Assembly (NCBI GenBank): GCA_016713725.1
Contig: JADJOO010000006.1
Span: forward strand, 268,284 to 332,283
Direction: 5' to 3'
DNA: 64,000 bases
From: Pseudomonadota bacterium
GTDB taxonomy: Bacteria > Pseudomonadota > Gammaproteobacteria > Steroidobacterales > Steroidobacteraceae
Shown: piece by piece, positions 49,438 through 58,084 of the stretch
Position numbering within the stretch: the stretch's first letter is position 1
Layout: each line of letters starts with the position of its first letter
Notes under the pieces: generated by a model
Told to the model about the DNA's origin: nothing
The model's input: only the letters and a program-made list of their open reading frames with translations
Database searches by the model: none
Position numbers and translations under genes: made by a program

Positions 49438-49617
49438 TCACTGGCGCGGTGTGTACACGGTCCGCCAGTCGTTCCCGACGCTGATCAGCGACCAACCGCG
49501 CGCGCCCGCTTCGTCCAGTCCACGTTCCAGCTTGCCGATGTGACTGCCGCGATCGTAAGCGAACTCACGGACGGCGGCGTCGTGATGGACGATCATTGCC
49601 GGGCCCGGGCCGGGCGC
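49438..49617 (-). pseudogene. Remnant of a HAD-superfamily phosphatase gene (C-terminal end)
   Basis: The last 59 codons before TGA 49438-49440 read APGPGPAMIVHHDAAVREFA, YDRGSHIGKLERGLDEAG and ARGWSLISVGNDWRTVY. This matches the C-terminal end of HAD-type acid phosphatases (the VHHxDAxREyAYDxxSHIGxL segment and GWxxxxMxxDW ending). The catalytic DxD, the lysine motif and the GDxxxD loop are absent. Upstream, to about 49770, the open frame has no similarity I can recognise. A real fragment left by deletion, or the far end of a gene misjoined here. Confidence 0.5.
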
Positions 49618-49871
49618 GCGGCGGAGAGGCATCTGCACCTGCAACTCCTTGATTGACTTGAGGCGCGGATGGCGCCGTTGGACGGCAGCTAGCCACAGGT
49701 TGGCGGGCGATTCAAATCGAAACTCGACATGGCAAGCATACGTCACGCGCATGGACCCGGGAGCCAGCAAGGTTCGAATTGCAGGAACGGGTCCACTCGT
49801 TCATCGTTGCCGTACCCGGACTCACCGGCGGCTGACCGCAGCACCGACACTCACTGCAGGGACGTACCTGG

Positions 49872-50882
49872 ATGATGACGACTGGCACACCGTTGCTGTG
49901 GACCCTGTTCGTGGCCTTCGTGCTGGTCGCGCTGCTCATCGACTTCTTCGCGATGGAGAAGCAAGGAGCCCACAAGGTCACGATGAAGGAAGCGGCCGTC
50001 TGGTCGTTGATCTGGGTCGCGGTCTCGTTCGTCTTCGTCGCCTGGCTCTGGTGGTACCTCGGCGGACCCGACGGCAATCCAGTCGCCAACGCCAAGGCGC
50101 TCGAGTTCGTGACCGGCTACCTGGTCGAGAAGGCGCTCGCGGTCGACAACATCTTCGTGTTCCTGCTCGTGTTCACGTACTTCGCCGTACCGGCCGCCTA
50201 CCAGAAGCGCGTGCTGATGTTCGGCATCCTGGGCGCACTCGTGCTGCGCGCCATCATGATCCTGATCGGCGCCTGGCTGATCGCACAGTTCCACTGGATC
50301 CTCTACCTCTTCGGCGCCTTCCTCGTCTTCACCGGCATCAAGATGTGGGTCGCCACCGGGCACGAGCCCGACCTCGAGGCCAATCCGGCGCTCAAATGGA
50401 TTCGCCGCCACATGCAGATCTCACCGACCTACGACGGCGAAAAGTTCTTCACCGTGCAGAACGGCGTAAGACTGGCCACGCCGCTGTTCGTGGTCATCCT
50501 GCTGATTGCCATCGTGGACATCGTCTTCGCCGTGGACTCGATTCCAGCCATTTTCGCCATCACGATGGACCCGTTCATCGTGCTGACCTCGAACGTCTTC
50601 GCAATCCTCGGCCTGCGCGCAATGTATTTCATGCTGGCCGAAATGCACGAACGCTTCCACCTGCTCTCGTACGGCCTGGCGATCGTGCTCGTCTTCATCG
50701 GCACGAAGATGCTGCTGCTGGACATCTACAAGATCCCGGTGTCCTGGTCGCTCGGATTCACCGTCGTCGTGCTGGTGCTGACGATGTTCCTGTCGCTGAA
50801 AATTCCGCCGAAAAAGGGCGGAGCGCAAAGCGCCTACCCCTTTGCGGCGAAGCCGGAAGAGGAGCAGGAGCCGCGCGACTAG
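49872..50882 (+). CDS. TerC/Alx family integral membrane protein
   Basis: Protein of 336 residues with seven to nine helices. Typical TerC features: NAKALEFVTGYLVEKALAVD, then NIFVFLLVF, GILGALVLRAIMILIGAWL and DIVFAVDSIPAIFAITMDP, with the conserved acidic residues Glu, Asp (AVDNIF) and Asp (FAVDSI) thought to pass metal ions. TerC/Alx/MntX-type proteins are linked to tellurite tolerance and to manganese export; Alx is controlled by a Mn/pH riboswitch, but I see none of the yybP-ykoY core in the 100-base leader. The stop lies in a CTAG shared with the converging K+/H+ antiporter gene. Confidence 0.92.
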   Translation: MMTTGTPLLWTLFVAFVLVALLIDFFAMEKQGAHKVTMKEAAVWSLIWVAVSFVFVAWLWWYLGGPDGNPVANAKALEFVTGYLVEKALAVDNIFVFLLVFTYFAVPAAYQKRVLMFGILGALVLRAIMILIGAWLIAQFHWILYLFGAFLVFTGIKMWVATGHEPDLEANPALKWIRRHMQISPTYDGEKFFTVQNGVRLATPLFVVILLIAIVDIVFAVDSIPAIFAITMDPFIVLTSNVFAILGLRAMYFMLAEMHERFHLLSYGLAIVLVFIGTKMLLLDIYKIPVSWSLGFTVVVLVLTMFLSLKIPPKKGGAQSAYPFAAKPEEEQEPRD

Positions 50883-52743
50883 TCGCCACGCACGCCGCCC
50901 TGCTCCACAGCCTCGGTCGCCTCGGGGTTCAACGCGCGCGCCGCGTGCTTCGGCCGCGTCAGCGGTGCCGGTTCCGGCGTCGTCTGGTTGTTGCGCATCA
51001 GCGAACGGCCCGCGGTGATGCCTCCTATCAACTGCAGGCCGAGGCGATCCTCGTCGCGCTGACGAACGTCCGTGAGGGTCTCTGCGATTTCGTCCGGCTC
51101 GTAACCGAGACCCTTGAGCACGTGCGCGCTGAACACCATTGCCGATTCGAACGTCTCGCGCACCTGGTAGTCGACGCCGGCCTGGATCAGGCGCAGCGTG
51201 TGACCGCGGTCGAACGAGCGTACGTACAGCCGCGCCTGCGCGAATTCAAGCTTCGCCAGTTCGACGATGCGATTGGCGAGTTCCGGCCTGTCGATGCAAA
51301 CGAGAATGGCATCGGCTTTGCCCGCGCCGGACGTGCGCAGGACGTCGAGCCGGGCGCCATCCCCATAGTAGACCTTGAACCCGAAGCTGCCGGCCGCGCG
51401 GATCATGTCGACGTCGGCGTCGATGATCGAGATATCGACGTCGCGGGCCAGCAGCGACTGGCTCACGACCTGGCCGAACCGGCCGAAACCAATGATCAGG
51501 ACGCGGCCCGTGAGGCATGGCGGTTCCTCGATGCCGTGCATCAAGATCGCGGGTTGTGGCAGGAAGCGATCGAGCAGCAACACCAGGATCGGTGTGAGCG
51601 CCATCGACAGGATCACGATGGCCGACATGACCGCGCCCGCCCGCGCGTCGAAGATGCCTGCCGTCAGCGCCGCGGCATAGAGCACGAAGGCGAATTCACC
51701 CCCTGCGCGAACAAGGCCGAACGTTGCGCGGCTTCGCGGTGATCCGCACCGAACAGACGCGCGACTGCGTAGATGCCCAGTGCCTTCACGGCCATGAACG
51801 CAGCGACGCCGGCCGCAACGATCTGCCAGTCCGACGCGACGACGCCGAGGTCGAGCGACATGCCGACCGAAAGGAAGAATAATCCGAGCAGGATGCCGCG
51901 AAACGGCTCGACGTCGGCTTCGAGTTGATGCCGGAACGTCGATTCGGACAGCAGTACGCCCGCGATGAATGCTCCCATCGCCATCGACAGGCCACCCCAC
52001 TGCATGAACAGCGCGGCGCCGAGCACGACCAGCAACGCCGCCGCGGTCATGACATCCCGACCGCCCAGTGCGGCGACGATGCGGAACAAAGGGTTGATCG
52101 CCCAGCGTCCCGCCGCCAGCAAACCGCCGAAGGCACCGAGCGCGATCAGCGCCGATAGCCACGCGGGCCGCGAGGACTCGACACCGGATCCATTCGCGAA
52201 GGCGAGAAACGCGACCAACGCCAGCAGCGGGATGATCGAGAGGTCTTCGAGCAGCAGGATCGATACGGCGCGCTGGCCCGCGGGCGAAGCCGTCACGCCA
52301 TGCTCGTCGAGCATCTTCATGATCACGGCCGTCGACGACAGCACGAAACCCATCGCGCCGATCACGGCTACCGCGGGCGGCCAGCCGAACGCCAGTCCGA
52401 CGCCCGAGAGCAGCGTGCCGCAGACCAGCACCTGCGTGAGTCCAAGTCCGAATATTTCCTTGCGCAATGCCCACAGCTTGGACGGCCGCATCTCGAGCCC
52501 GATCAGGAACAGGAACAGCACGACGCCCAGTTCGGCCACGTGCAGGATGGCTTGCGGGTCGTGGAAGAATGCGAAACCGAAAGGGCCGATCAGCAGGCCG
52601 GCACTGAGGTAGCCGAGAACGGCGCCGAGGCCGAGCCTGCGAAACAGCGGGACCGCGATGACGGCGGCCGCCAGCAGGACGACCGCATGACCGAGACCGA
52701 TGCCTGCAGATTCCGTGGCCACACGCGCCTCCTGCGCCGGCAT
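50879..52743 (-). CDS. CPA2-family K+/H+ antiporter with TrkA-N domain (KefB/KefC-like), frameshifted
   Basis: The frame from ATG 52741-52743 encodes about ten membrane helices (VLLAAAVIAVPLFRRLGLGA, GPFGFAFFHDPQAILHVAEL, GFVLSSTAVIMKML) and breaks after QRSALFAQG. The continuation (GEFAFVLYAAALTAGIFDAR) and the cytoplasmic TrkA-N domain (VLIIGFGRFGQVVSQSLLAR) are in the adjacent frame, to the TAG at 50879. One G is missing on the coding strand from a run at 51699-51703 (CAGGGGGTGAATTC; six Gs would fit). The repaired protein of about 621 residues is a full KefB/KefC-like glutathione-gated potassium efflux antiporter. Without repair the soluble gating domain is lost. No KefF/KefG ancillary gene follows. 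Confidence 0.88.
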
Positions 52744-52774
52744 CAGGCCGGCCGGGCAGGAGCAGTCAGCTCAG

Positions 52775-54785
52775 CCGGGGCGCGCGGGGGGGGCCCGGGG
52801 GCCGGGCGGGCCCCGGAGGGGGCCCCCCCGCCGCCCTCGGGCGGGGGGCCGCGGCACCCCGGGGCGTCCGCCGCTGCACGGCCCGCGGGGGCGGCCTCCA
52901 CCGCGGCGCGGCCGCGCCGCACCCCGCGCGGCGCGGCGCCGCACACCGGCACCGCACCCGCGCCCCCCCCCCGGCCCAACCGGGCCCGCCCACCCGGGGC
53001 CCACCCCCCGCACGCCGGCGGGCCCGGCGACCCGCGGCGGCGGGGCCGGGGGCCCCCACCCGCGCGGCCGGGCGGCCCGGGCCCCCCCCCTTCTTTCCCG
53101 GGGCCCTGCCGGCCTCGCCCCCCCCCCCTCGTCCGCCTGGCCGGCCCCGCGACCGCCCCCCCCCGGGCGCCGGCCCCCGCGCGGGGCGGCCCGGCGGGCC
53201 CGGGGGGCGGGGCCCCGGGGGGGGGGGGGGCCTTCGGCGCGGCGGCCCGGGGCCGGCCGCCACCCCGGGGCCCGCCCCCCGGGGCCCCCCCCGAAGGCGG
53301 GCCCCCGGGGGGGGGGGCCCGCCGGGGGCGCCCGCGGGCCCGGCGCGGCCCCGGGCCCCCCGCGCCCCCCGGGGGCCCCGGCCGGCTCCCGGGGCCGGGG
53401 TGCGCCCCCCGGGGCCCCGGGGGGGGTCCGCGGCGGCCCCGGCCGCCCCGGCCCCGGCGCCCCCCCGCGTCCCCGTCGGCGCCCGGCCGCCGGCCCGCTG
53501 GGGGCGCCCGTGGGCGCGCCCGGGGCCGGCTCCGCGGGGGGCCACCGGCGGGCGGCCGGGCCCGCGCCCGCGCCCGCCCAGCCGGGGGGGGGGCGGGCCG
53601 GCGGCCGGGCCGCACCCGGCCCGCGGGGGGCCCGGGGCGGGTTTTGCAGCCGCCCGCTCGCCGGGCCCCGGGGGGGCGGGGGGGGGCGGCCGCGGCGGGC
53701 CCGTCGCGCCCGGGGCGGGTCGCGGGGCGGCGGGGGGCCGGGGCCGCGGGGCCTGGGCCGGGCCGGGGGGGGCCGGGGGGCGGCCCCCCCGGCGCGGGGT
53801 CTTTTTTGCTTGTCTGGGGCTCCCCCCCCGGGGGGCTGCTGGGCGCCCTTGGGCCCGCGGCCTGGCGGGGCGGGGGGGGGGCCTGGCCAGCCGGCCGCGC
53901 GCGGGGGGCTGCCGGGGGGGGGCCCGGCCCAAACCGCCCGCGGGGCCGGGTCCTCCCGGCGCCCCCGGCAGGCCCTGGGGCCCTCGGGGCTGCCGGGGGG
54001 GGGGGGGGCCCTGGGGGGGGCGGCGCGGCCGGGCCCGGGCGGGGCGGCCGCGCCGGTGCGCGGGGCCACGGCCCGGCGCGGGGGGTCCTCCGCGGGCGGG
54101 CGGCGCCGCGGCCCGGGCGGCCGGCCGCCCCGGGGGGGGCCGGGCGCCCCGGCGGGGTCCGCGGGGCCGGGGGGGGCGGGGCCCGGGCTTCGGGGGCTGC
54201 GCCCGGGCCCGGGCGGGGCCGCGCGCCGGGCCCGCGGCCGGGGCGCCGGGCGCGGGTTGCCTCCGGGGTGCCGGCGGGGCGCCGCGCCCGCTCCCCTCCC
54301 GGGCGACCGCCGGGGGCCCGCGCGCCCGCCCCCCGGCCGGCGGGGGGGGGGGGGGGGCGGCGGGCGGGGGGGGGGGCCGCGCGGCAGGGCGGGCCCCGGG
54401 GGGCGCCGGGGCGGCGCGGGGGGCCCGCCGGCCGGCCCGGGGCGGGGCGGCGGGGCCCCCCGGCCGGCCGCGGCCCAGCGGGCCCGGCGGCCCGGCCGGG
54501 CGCGGCGCAGGGGGGGCCCGGGGCCGCCTCGGGGGCCCGGGGGGGGCCCGGCCGCGGGGGGGCACCCCGGGGGGGGGCGCCCCCCGGGGGGGGGCCGGCC
54601 GGCGCCGCCGCGCGCCGGCGGGGGGCGCCGGCCGGGGGGGGGGGGGGGCGGGGCCCCGGCTCGGGCGGGGCCCTGGCTCTTCCTGCCGGGTGCCCGGGGG
54701 CCCCGGGGGCTGCCCGGGGGCGGGGGCCCGGGGGGCCCGGGGGCCCCGGGGGGGGCCTGGGGGGGGGGGGGGGGGGGGGGCCGGC
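52775..54785. other. Block of almost pure G and C, about 2 kb, probable sequence artefact
   Basis: The sequence between the antiporter and MscS genes changes abruptly into G and C with almost no A or T. For example 53341-53400 and 54721-54780 each contain one T and no A among 60 bases. Long homopolymers abound, the longest being 22 Gs at 54759-54780. Normal composition returns at about 54790. Without A and T almost no stop codon can form, so several spurious open frames of 500 to 960 codons run through it on both strands; their Gly/Pro/Arg/Ala-only products are not credible. The region is most likely miscalled or artificially filled sequence rather than natural DNA. Any real gene here is hidden. 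Confidence 0.8.
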
Positions 54786-54868
54786 GCAACGATTGACGGA
54801 CGACCTCCTTCTCCTGAAACTGCCGCGCGGGGGCCGGGACGAATCAGAACAACGTTCGGGAGCACTCA

Positions 54869-55687
54869 ATGGACATGGCAACAGTCGAAACCTTCCTCCG
54901 CACCACGGTAGCGGCGCTCGCCATCAAGGTGGCGGCGGCCATCGTCTTCTGGTTCGTCGGTCGCTGGCTGATCAGCCGGGTCATACACCTGGTGCAGGCC
55001 ACGATGCACCGCAACCAGATCGACCCGACGCTGACGCGTTACCTCAGCTCGATCATCAACGTCGCGCTGAACATCGCCCTGGTCCTCGGCATCCTTGGGT
55101 ACTTCGGCATCCAGACGACCTCCATCGCTGCGATGCTGGCCGGCGCGGGTTTGGCGATCGGCGCGGCCTGGAGCGGCATGCTCGGTAACTTCGCCGCCGG
55201 AGCGTTCATGCTGGTGCTGCGGCCGTTCAAGGTGGGCGACTTCGTCAGCATTGCCGGCGTCACGGGCACCGTGCACGAGCTCGGCCTGTTCGGCACCACG
55301 ATCGTCACGCCCGACAACGTTCTCACGCTGATCGGCAACGGCAAGATCTTCAGCGACACGATCCAGAACTTCTCGTCACTGCCGCACCGTCGCGTCGAGC
55401 GCACGGCACAGCTGGCCGGTGGCGTGGACCACAATGACGCGATTGCGCGCTTCCAGGCGGCAGTCGCACAGATCCCGAACGTCCTCGCGCAGCCCGCGCC
55501 CGAAGTGAGCCTGCTCGACATCAACCTGCTCGGGACGGTGATCGCGGTGCGCCCCTACTGTCACACCGATCACTACTGGCAGGTCTACTTCGACACCAAC
55601 CAGGCGATGATGCGCGTCGCCAGGGAAGCAGGCTGGCCCGCGCCGACGCCCGCCAATCTCACGCGGATGATCCAGGTGCAGGCGTAG
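54869..55687 (+). CDS. Small-conductance mechanosensitive channel, MscS family
   Basis: Protein of 272 residues, near E. coli MscS in size. Helices TM1 (AALAIKVAAAIVFWFVGRWL), TM2 (IINVALNIALVLGILGYFG) and the pore-lining TM3 (GAGLAIGAAWSGMLGNFAAG) lead into the beta-domain signature FMLVLRPFKVGDFVSIAGVT, the MscS hallmark. The C-terminal alpha/beta domain ends normally. ATG 54869-54871 has GGGAG seven bases upstream. It opens the vestibule under hypo-osmotic stress. It starts 80 bases after the G/C-only block, so its promoter may be lost in that block. Confidence 0.92.
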   Translation: MDMATVETFLRTTVAALAIKVAAAIVFWFVGRWLISRVIHLVQATMHRNQIDPTLTRYLSSIINVALNIALVLGILGYFGIQTTSIAAMLAGAGLAIGAAWSGMLGNFAAGAFMLVLRPFKVGDFVSIAGVTGTVHELGLFGTTIVTPDNVLTLIGNGKIFSDTIQNFSSLPHRRVERTAQLAGGVDHNDAIARFQAAVAQIPNVLAQPAPEVSLLDINLLGTVIAVRPYCHTDHYWQVYFDTNQAMMRVAREAGWPAPTPANLTRMIQVQA

Positions 55688-55700
55688 GCGATTTCGCAAC

Positions 55701-55730
55701 AGGAGACGCGCACTTGCCGGCGCGTCTCCT
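55701..55730 (+). terminator. Terminator-like hairpin after mscS
   Basis: AGGAGACGCGC at 55701-55711 pairs perfectly with GCGCGTCTCCT at 55720-55730 around an 8-base loop, giving an 11-bp stem 13 bases after the mscS stop. There is no T-tract, so termination strength is uncertain. It separates mscS from the shp operon. Confidence 0.55.
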
Positions 55731-55830
55731 CACCGCCGGGAGCGACCGCTCCAGGTCGTCCCGGGCGTTAAGGCGCCGATAATCTTCACCGCCTAGCCTT
55801 CTCATCGATCCCCATGCAGGAGATGGATCG

Positions 55831-56238
55831 ATGTTCAGAAAGGCACTCATTGCAGCCACGGCGCTGGTGGCCGTCCCCGCCCTGGCCGACACCCCGGAGT
55901 TGCTGCTGCGGGGCTATGCCGAACAGGCACGCACCACGTCGGCATCCTATGCCGGCCCGTCCCCCGCGGCGGGTCGCCGACTGTTTCACCAGCAGCCGCG
56001 CGACTGGAGTTGCGCAACCTGCCACACGGATCAGCCCACCGCGACGGGCCGCCACGCCATCACCGGCAAGGCGATTGGCCCGCTTGCACCCAGCGCAAAC
56101 CCCGAACGGTTTCGCAATCCCGCCAAGGTCGAGAAATGGTTCAAGCGCAACTGCAGCGACACGCTCGGCCGTCCGTGTACGTCTGCAGAAAAAGCCGACT
56201 TGATCGCGTTTCTCCTCGATCCGAAAAATGGAGCCTGA
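55831..56238 (+). CDS. shp: SHP-type (DUF1924) oxygen-binding monoheme cytochrome c
   Basis: Exported cytochrome of 135 residues. A signal peptide (MFRKALIAATALVAVPALAD) precedes one heme motif, CATCH (residues 61-65). The segment KWFKRNCSDTLGRPCT carries Asn107 just before Cys108; in Rhodobacter sphaeroides SHP the sixth heme ligand is an Asn next to a disulfide Cys and is displaced by O2 or NO, so Asn107 and the Cys108-Cys116 pair are the likely equivalents. AGGAG eight bases before ATG 55831. First gene of a tight operon with a diheme cytochrome (2-base gap), a cytochrome b and a two-component system, the arrangement known for SHP. Confidence 0.82.
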   Translation: MFRKALIAATALVAVPALADTPELLLRGYAEQARTTSASYAGPSPAAGRRLFHQQPRDWSCATCHTDQPTATGRHAITGKAIGPLAPSANPERFRNPAKVEKWFKRNCSDTLGRPCTSAEKADLIAFLLDPKNGA

Positions 56239-56240
56239 CA

Positions 56241-56720
56241 ATGCACACACGATCGGGCATTCGTCGCATCGACTGGATCGTCTGGTCACTCGCGGCGGTG
56301 TTTCTCGCCCATGCCGCCGTGGCGGCAGTTCCACCCGCCCAAGCCGCCGAACCCGCCGCCTACGCGGAGGAGTGCGGCGCCTGCCACATGGCCTATCCAG
56401 CAAGCTTGCTGCGGCCAGCGGCCTGGGCCGTCGTGCTTGCAACACTCGACCGTCACTTCGGCGTCGATGCATCGCTCGACGCCACGGCACGTGCGGCAGT
56501 GGCGCGGCAGCTGGGCGTGGATCCCGCCGTCGCCAGCGCGGCCACTGCCACGGCAGCGCCACGGATCACGCAGCAAGGCTGGTTCCGCGAGGAGCACGAT
56601 GAAGTATCAGCGCAACTGTTTCGCTCTCCGGCCGTGCGCAGCGCTGCCAACTGCAATGCGTGTCATGCCGGTGCCGACCGTGGCCAGTTCGACGAACACT
56701 CCGTCCGCATTCCGAGGTAA
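56241..56720 (+). CDS. dhc: Diheme cytochrome c (DHC family)
   Basis: Exported or anchored protein of 159 residues. An N-terminal signal/anchor (IDWIVWSLAAVFLAHAAVAA) precedes two heme motifs, CGACH (residues 45-49) and CNACH (138-142), with AYPASLLRPAAWAVVLATLD and HFGVDASLDATARAAVARQL between. This is the DHC family that donates electrons to SHP in phototrophic and other proteobacteria. The start ATG 56241 is two bases after the shp stop; the cytochrome b gene follows after five bases. Confidence 0.87.
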   Translation: MHTRSGIRRIDWIVWSLAAVFLAHAAVAAVPPAQAAEPAAYAEECGACHMAYPASLLRPAAWAVVLATLDRHFGVDASLDATARAAVARQLGVDPAVASAATATAAPRITQQGWFREEHDEVSAQLFRSPAVRSAANCNACHAGADRGQFDEHSVRIPR

Positions 56721-56725
56721 CACCG

Positions 56726-57415
56726 ATGACCAGCAAGACCAAAGTCTGGGACCTGCCGACCCGCATCTTCCACTGGGCGCTGGCCGCCTCGTTTGCCGGC
56801 GCCTACCTGCTCTCCGATTCGGAACGGCTGCGCAACGTCCACGTTGCGCTCGGCTACACCGTGCTCGGACTGCTCGCGTTCCGTCTGGTGTGGGGCTTCA
56901 TCGGCCCGCGGTATGCGCGATTCAGCTCGTTCGTTCACAGCCCGGTCGCGGCATTCCACTACCTGCGGGATGAACTGCGAGGTCGAGCGCAGCGCCATCT
57001 TGGCCACAACCCCGCGGGCAGCTGGGCCGTCTTGGGTCTGCTCATCCTCGGCGCGGCCACCGGCGTGACCGGCTACCTCAACCTCAACGAGCTGGGTGGC
57101 GAGTCGATGGAGGGCTTGCACGAAGCCGTCGCCAACGCCTGGCTCGTGCTCGTAGGCCTGCACATACTCGGCGTCGTGTTCAGCAGCGCGATGCAGCGCG
57201 AAAACCTCGCGCGCTCGATGATCACCGGACTGAAGCGAGGGGCTGCCGAAGGCGCCGAGCCACGCAATGCGCGTGGCCCCGGCCTGGCAATGGTCGCAGC
57301 GATTCTAGGCTTCTGGGGCTGGACCGCGACCTCCGGAGGCGTGGCGCCGGGTGCCGGCCCGGGACAGGTTGAACCAGCCGAACTGGCGACAGAACGCGAA
57401 ACCGACGACGATTGA
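56726..57415 (+). CDS. Cytochrome b561-like membrane subunit of the SHP operon
   Basis: Protein of 229 residues with four or five helices. His residues at FHWALAASFAGAYL (start, RIFHW), LRNVHVALGYTVLG and ANAWLVLVGLHILGVV are positioned to bind two b-type hemes, as in cytochrome b561/Ni-Fe hydrogenase b subunits. ESMEGLHEAVANAWLVLVGL is a typical segment. The C-terminal tail is Gly/Pro/Glu-rich. It should pass electrons from the quinone pool to the periplasmic diheme cytochrome and SHP. The response-regulator gene begins four bases after its stop. Confidence 0.87.
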   Translation: MTSKTKVWDLPTRIFHWALAASFAGAYLLSDSERLRNVHVALGYTVLGLLAFRLVWGFIGPRYARFSSFVHSPVAAFHYLRDELRGRAQRHLGHNPAGSWAVLGLLILGAATGVTGYLNLNELGGESMEGLHEAVANAWLVLVGLHILGVVFSSAMQRENLARSMITGLKRGAAEGAEPRNARGPGLAMVAAILGFWGWTATSGGVAPGAGPGQVEPAELATERETDDD

Positions 57416-57418
57416 GGC

Positions 57419-58081
57419 ATGCGAATCCTGCTGGTCGAAGACGATGCATTGCTCGGCAACGCACTACAGGTCGGCCTGCGCGAGCAAGGCTTCGCGGTTG
57501 AGTGGCTCATGGACGGTGCGGCCGGAGAGGCCGCGCTGGCCGCTGACGAATTCACGGCAATCGTGCTCGACCTGGGATTGCCTCGCATGTCCGGACTCGA
57601 ATTGCTGCAACGTGTCCGAGATCGTGGCGATCACACGCCCATGATCATCCTCACCGCCCGCGAAGCAATCGATGATCGTGTGCGCGGCCTCGATCTCGGC
57701 GCCGACGACTACGTCGTGAAGCCCGTGGCACTCAAGGAACTCGCGGCCCGATTGCGAGCCATTGCCCGGCGCGCGCAGGGCATTGGGAGTGGATCGATCG
57801 TCGTGGGCAGCCTGTCGCTGGACCTCGCCTCGCGTGCTGTGACGTTCGCAGGCAATCCAGTCGAACTGCAGCCGCGCGAGTTCGCGCTGCTGCAGGAACT
57901 CGTGCTGCGCGCGGGCCGCGTCGTCACCCGCACGCAGCTCGAGACCCAGCTGTACGAATGGGACCGCAGCCTCGACAGCAATGCGATCGAAGTCCACGTC
58001 CATCATCTGCGCCGCAAGCTTGCCCCCGCGTTCATCCGGACGGTGCGTGGCGTTGGCTACATGATCCCGCGCGACGACTGA
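57419..58081 (+). CDS. OmpR-family response regulator (QseB/PmrA-like)
   Basis: Regulator of 220 residues. Receiver domain with acidic pocket Glu7/Asp8/Asp9 (VEDD), phosphorylated Asp51 (VLDLGLPRMSG), Thr79 and Lys101 (VVKP). The C-terminal winged helix includes LQPREFALLQELVLRAGRVV, then SNAIEVHVHHLRRKL and RTVRGVGYMI. It is the fourth gene of the shp operon and precedes its sensor kinase by three bases. It likely controls the operon in response to the kinase; the signal may be redox or NO/O2-related (inference). Confidence 0.95.
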   Translation: MRILLVEDDALLGNALQVGLREQGFAVEWLMDGAAGEAALAADEFTAIVLDLGLPRMSGLELLQRVRDRGDHTPMIILTAREAIDDRVRGLDLGADDYVVKPVALKELAARLRAIARRAQGIGSGSIVVGSLSLDLASRAVTFAGNPVELQPREFALLQELVLRAGRVVTRTQLETQLYEWDRSLDSNAIEVHVHHLRRKLAPAFIRTVRGVGYMIPRDD

Positions 58082-58084
58082 AAC

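Noticed and set aside
49771..49871. yybP-ykoY (manganese) riboswitch upstream of terC
   Set aside because: The leader is only 100 bases and I could not find the conserved core of that riboswitch.
49649..51742. 697-codon open frame overlapping terC and the antiporter
   Set aside because: Out of frame with terC and antisense to the antiporter, with no domain.
52300..55188. 962-codon and other giant open frames through the G/C-only block
   Set aside because: They exist only because a sequence without A and T cannot form stop codons; the products are Gly/Pro/Arg/Ala repeats.
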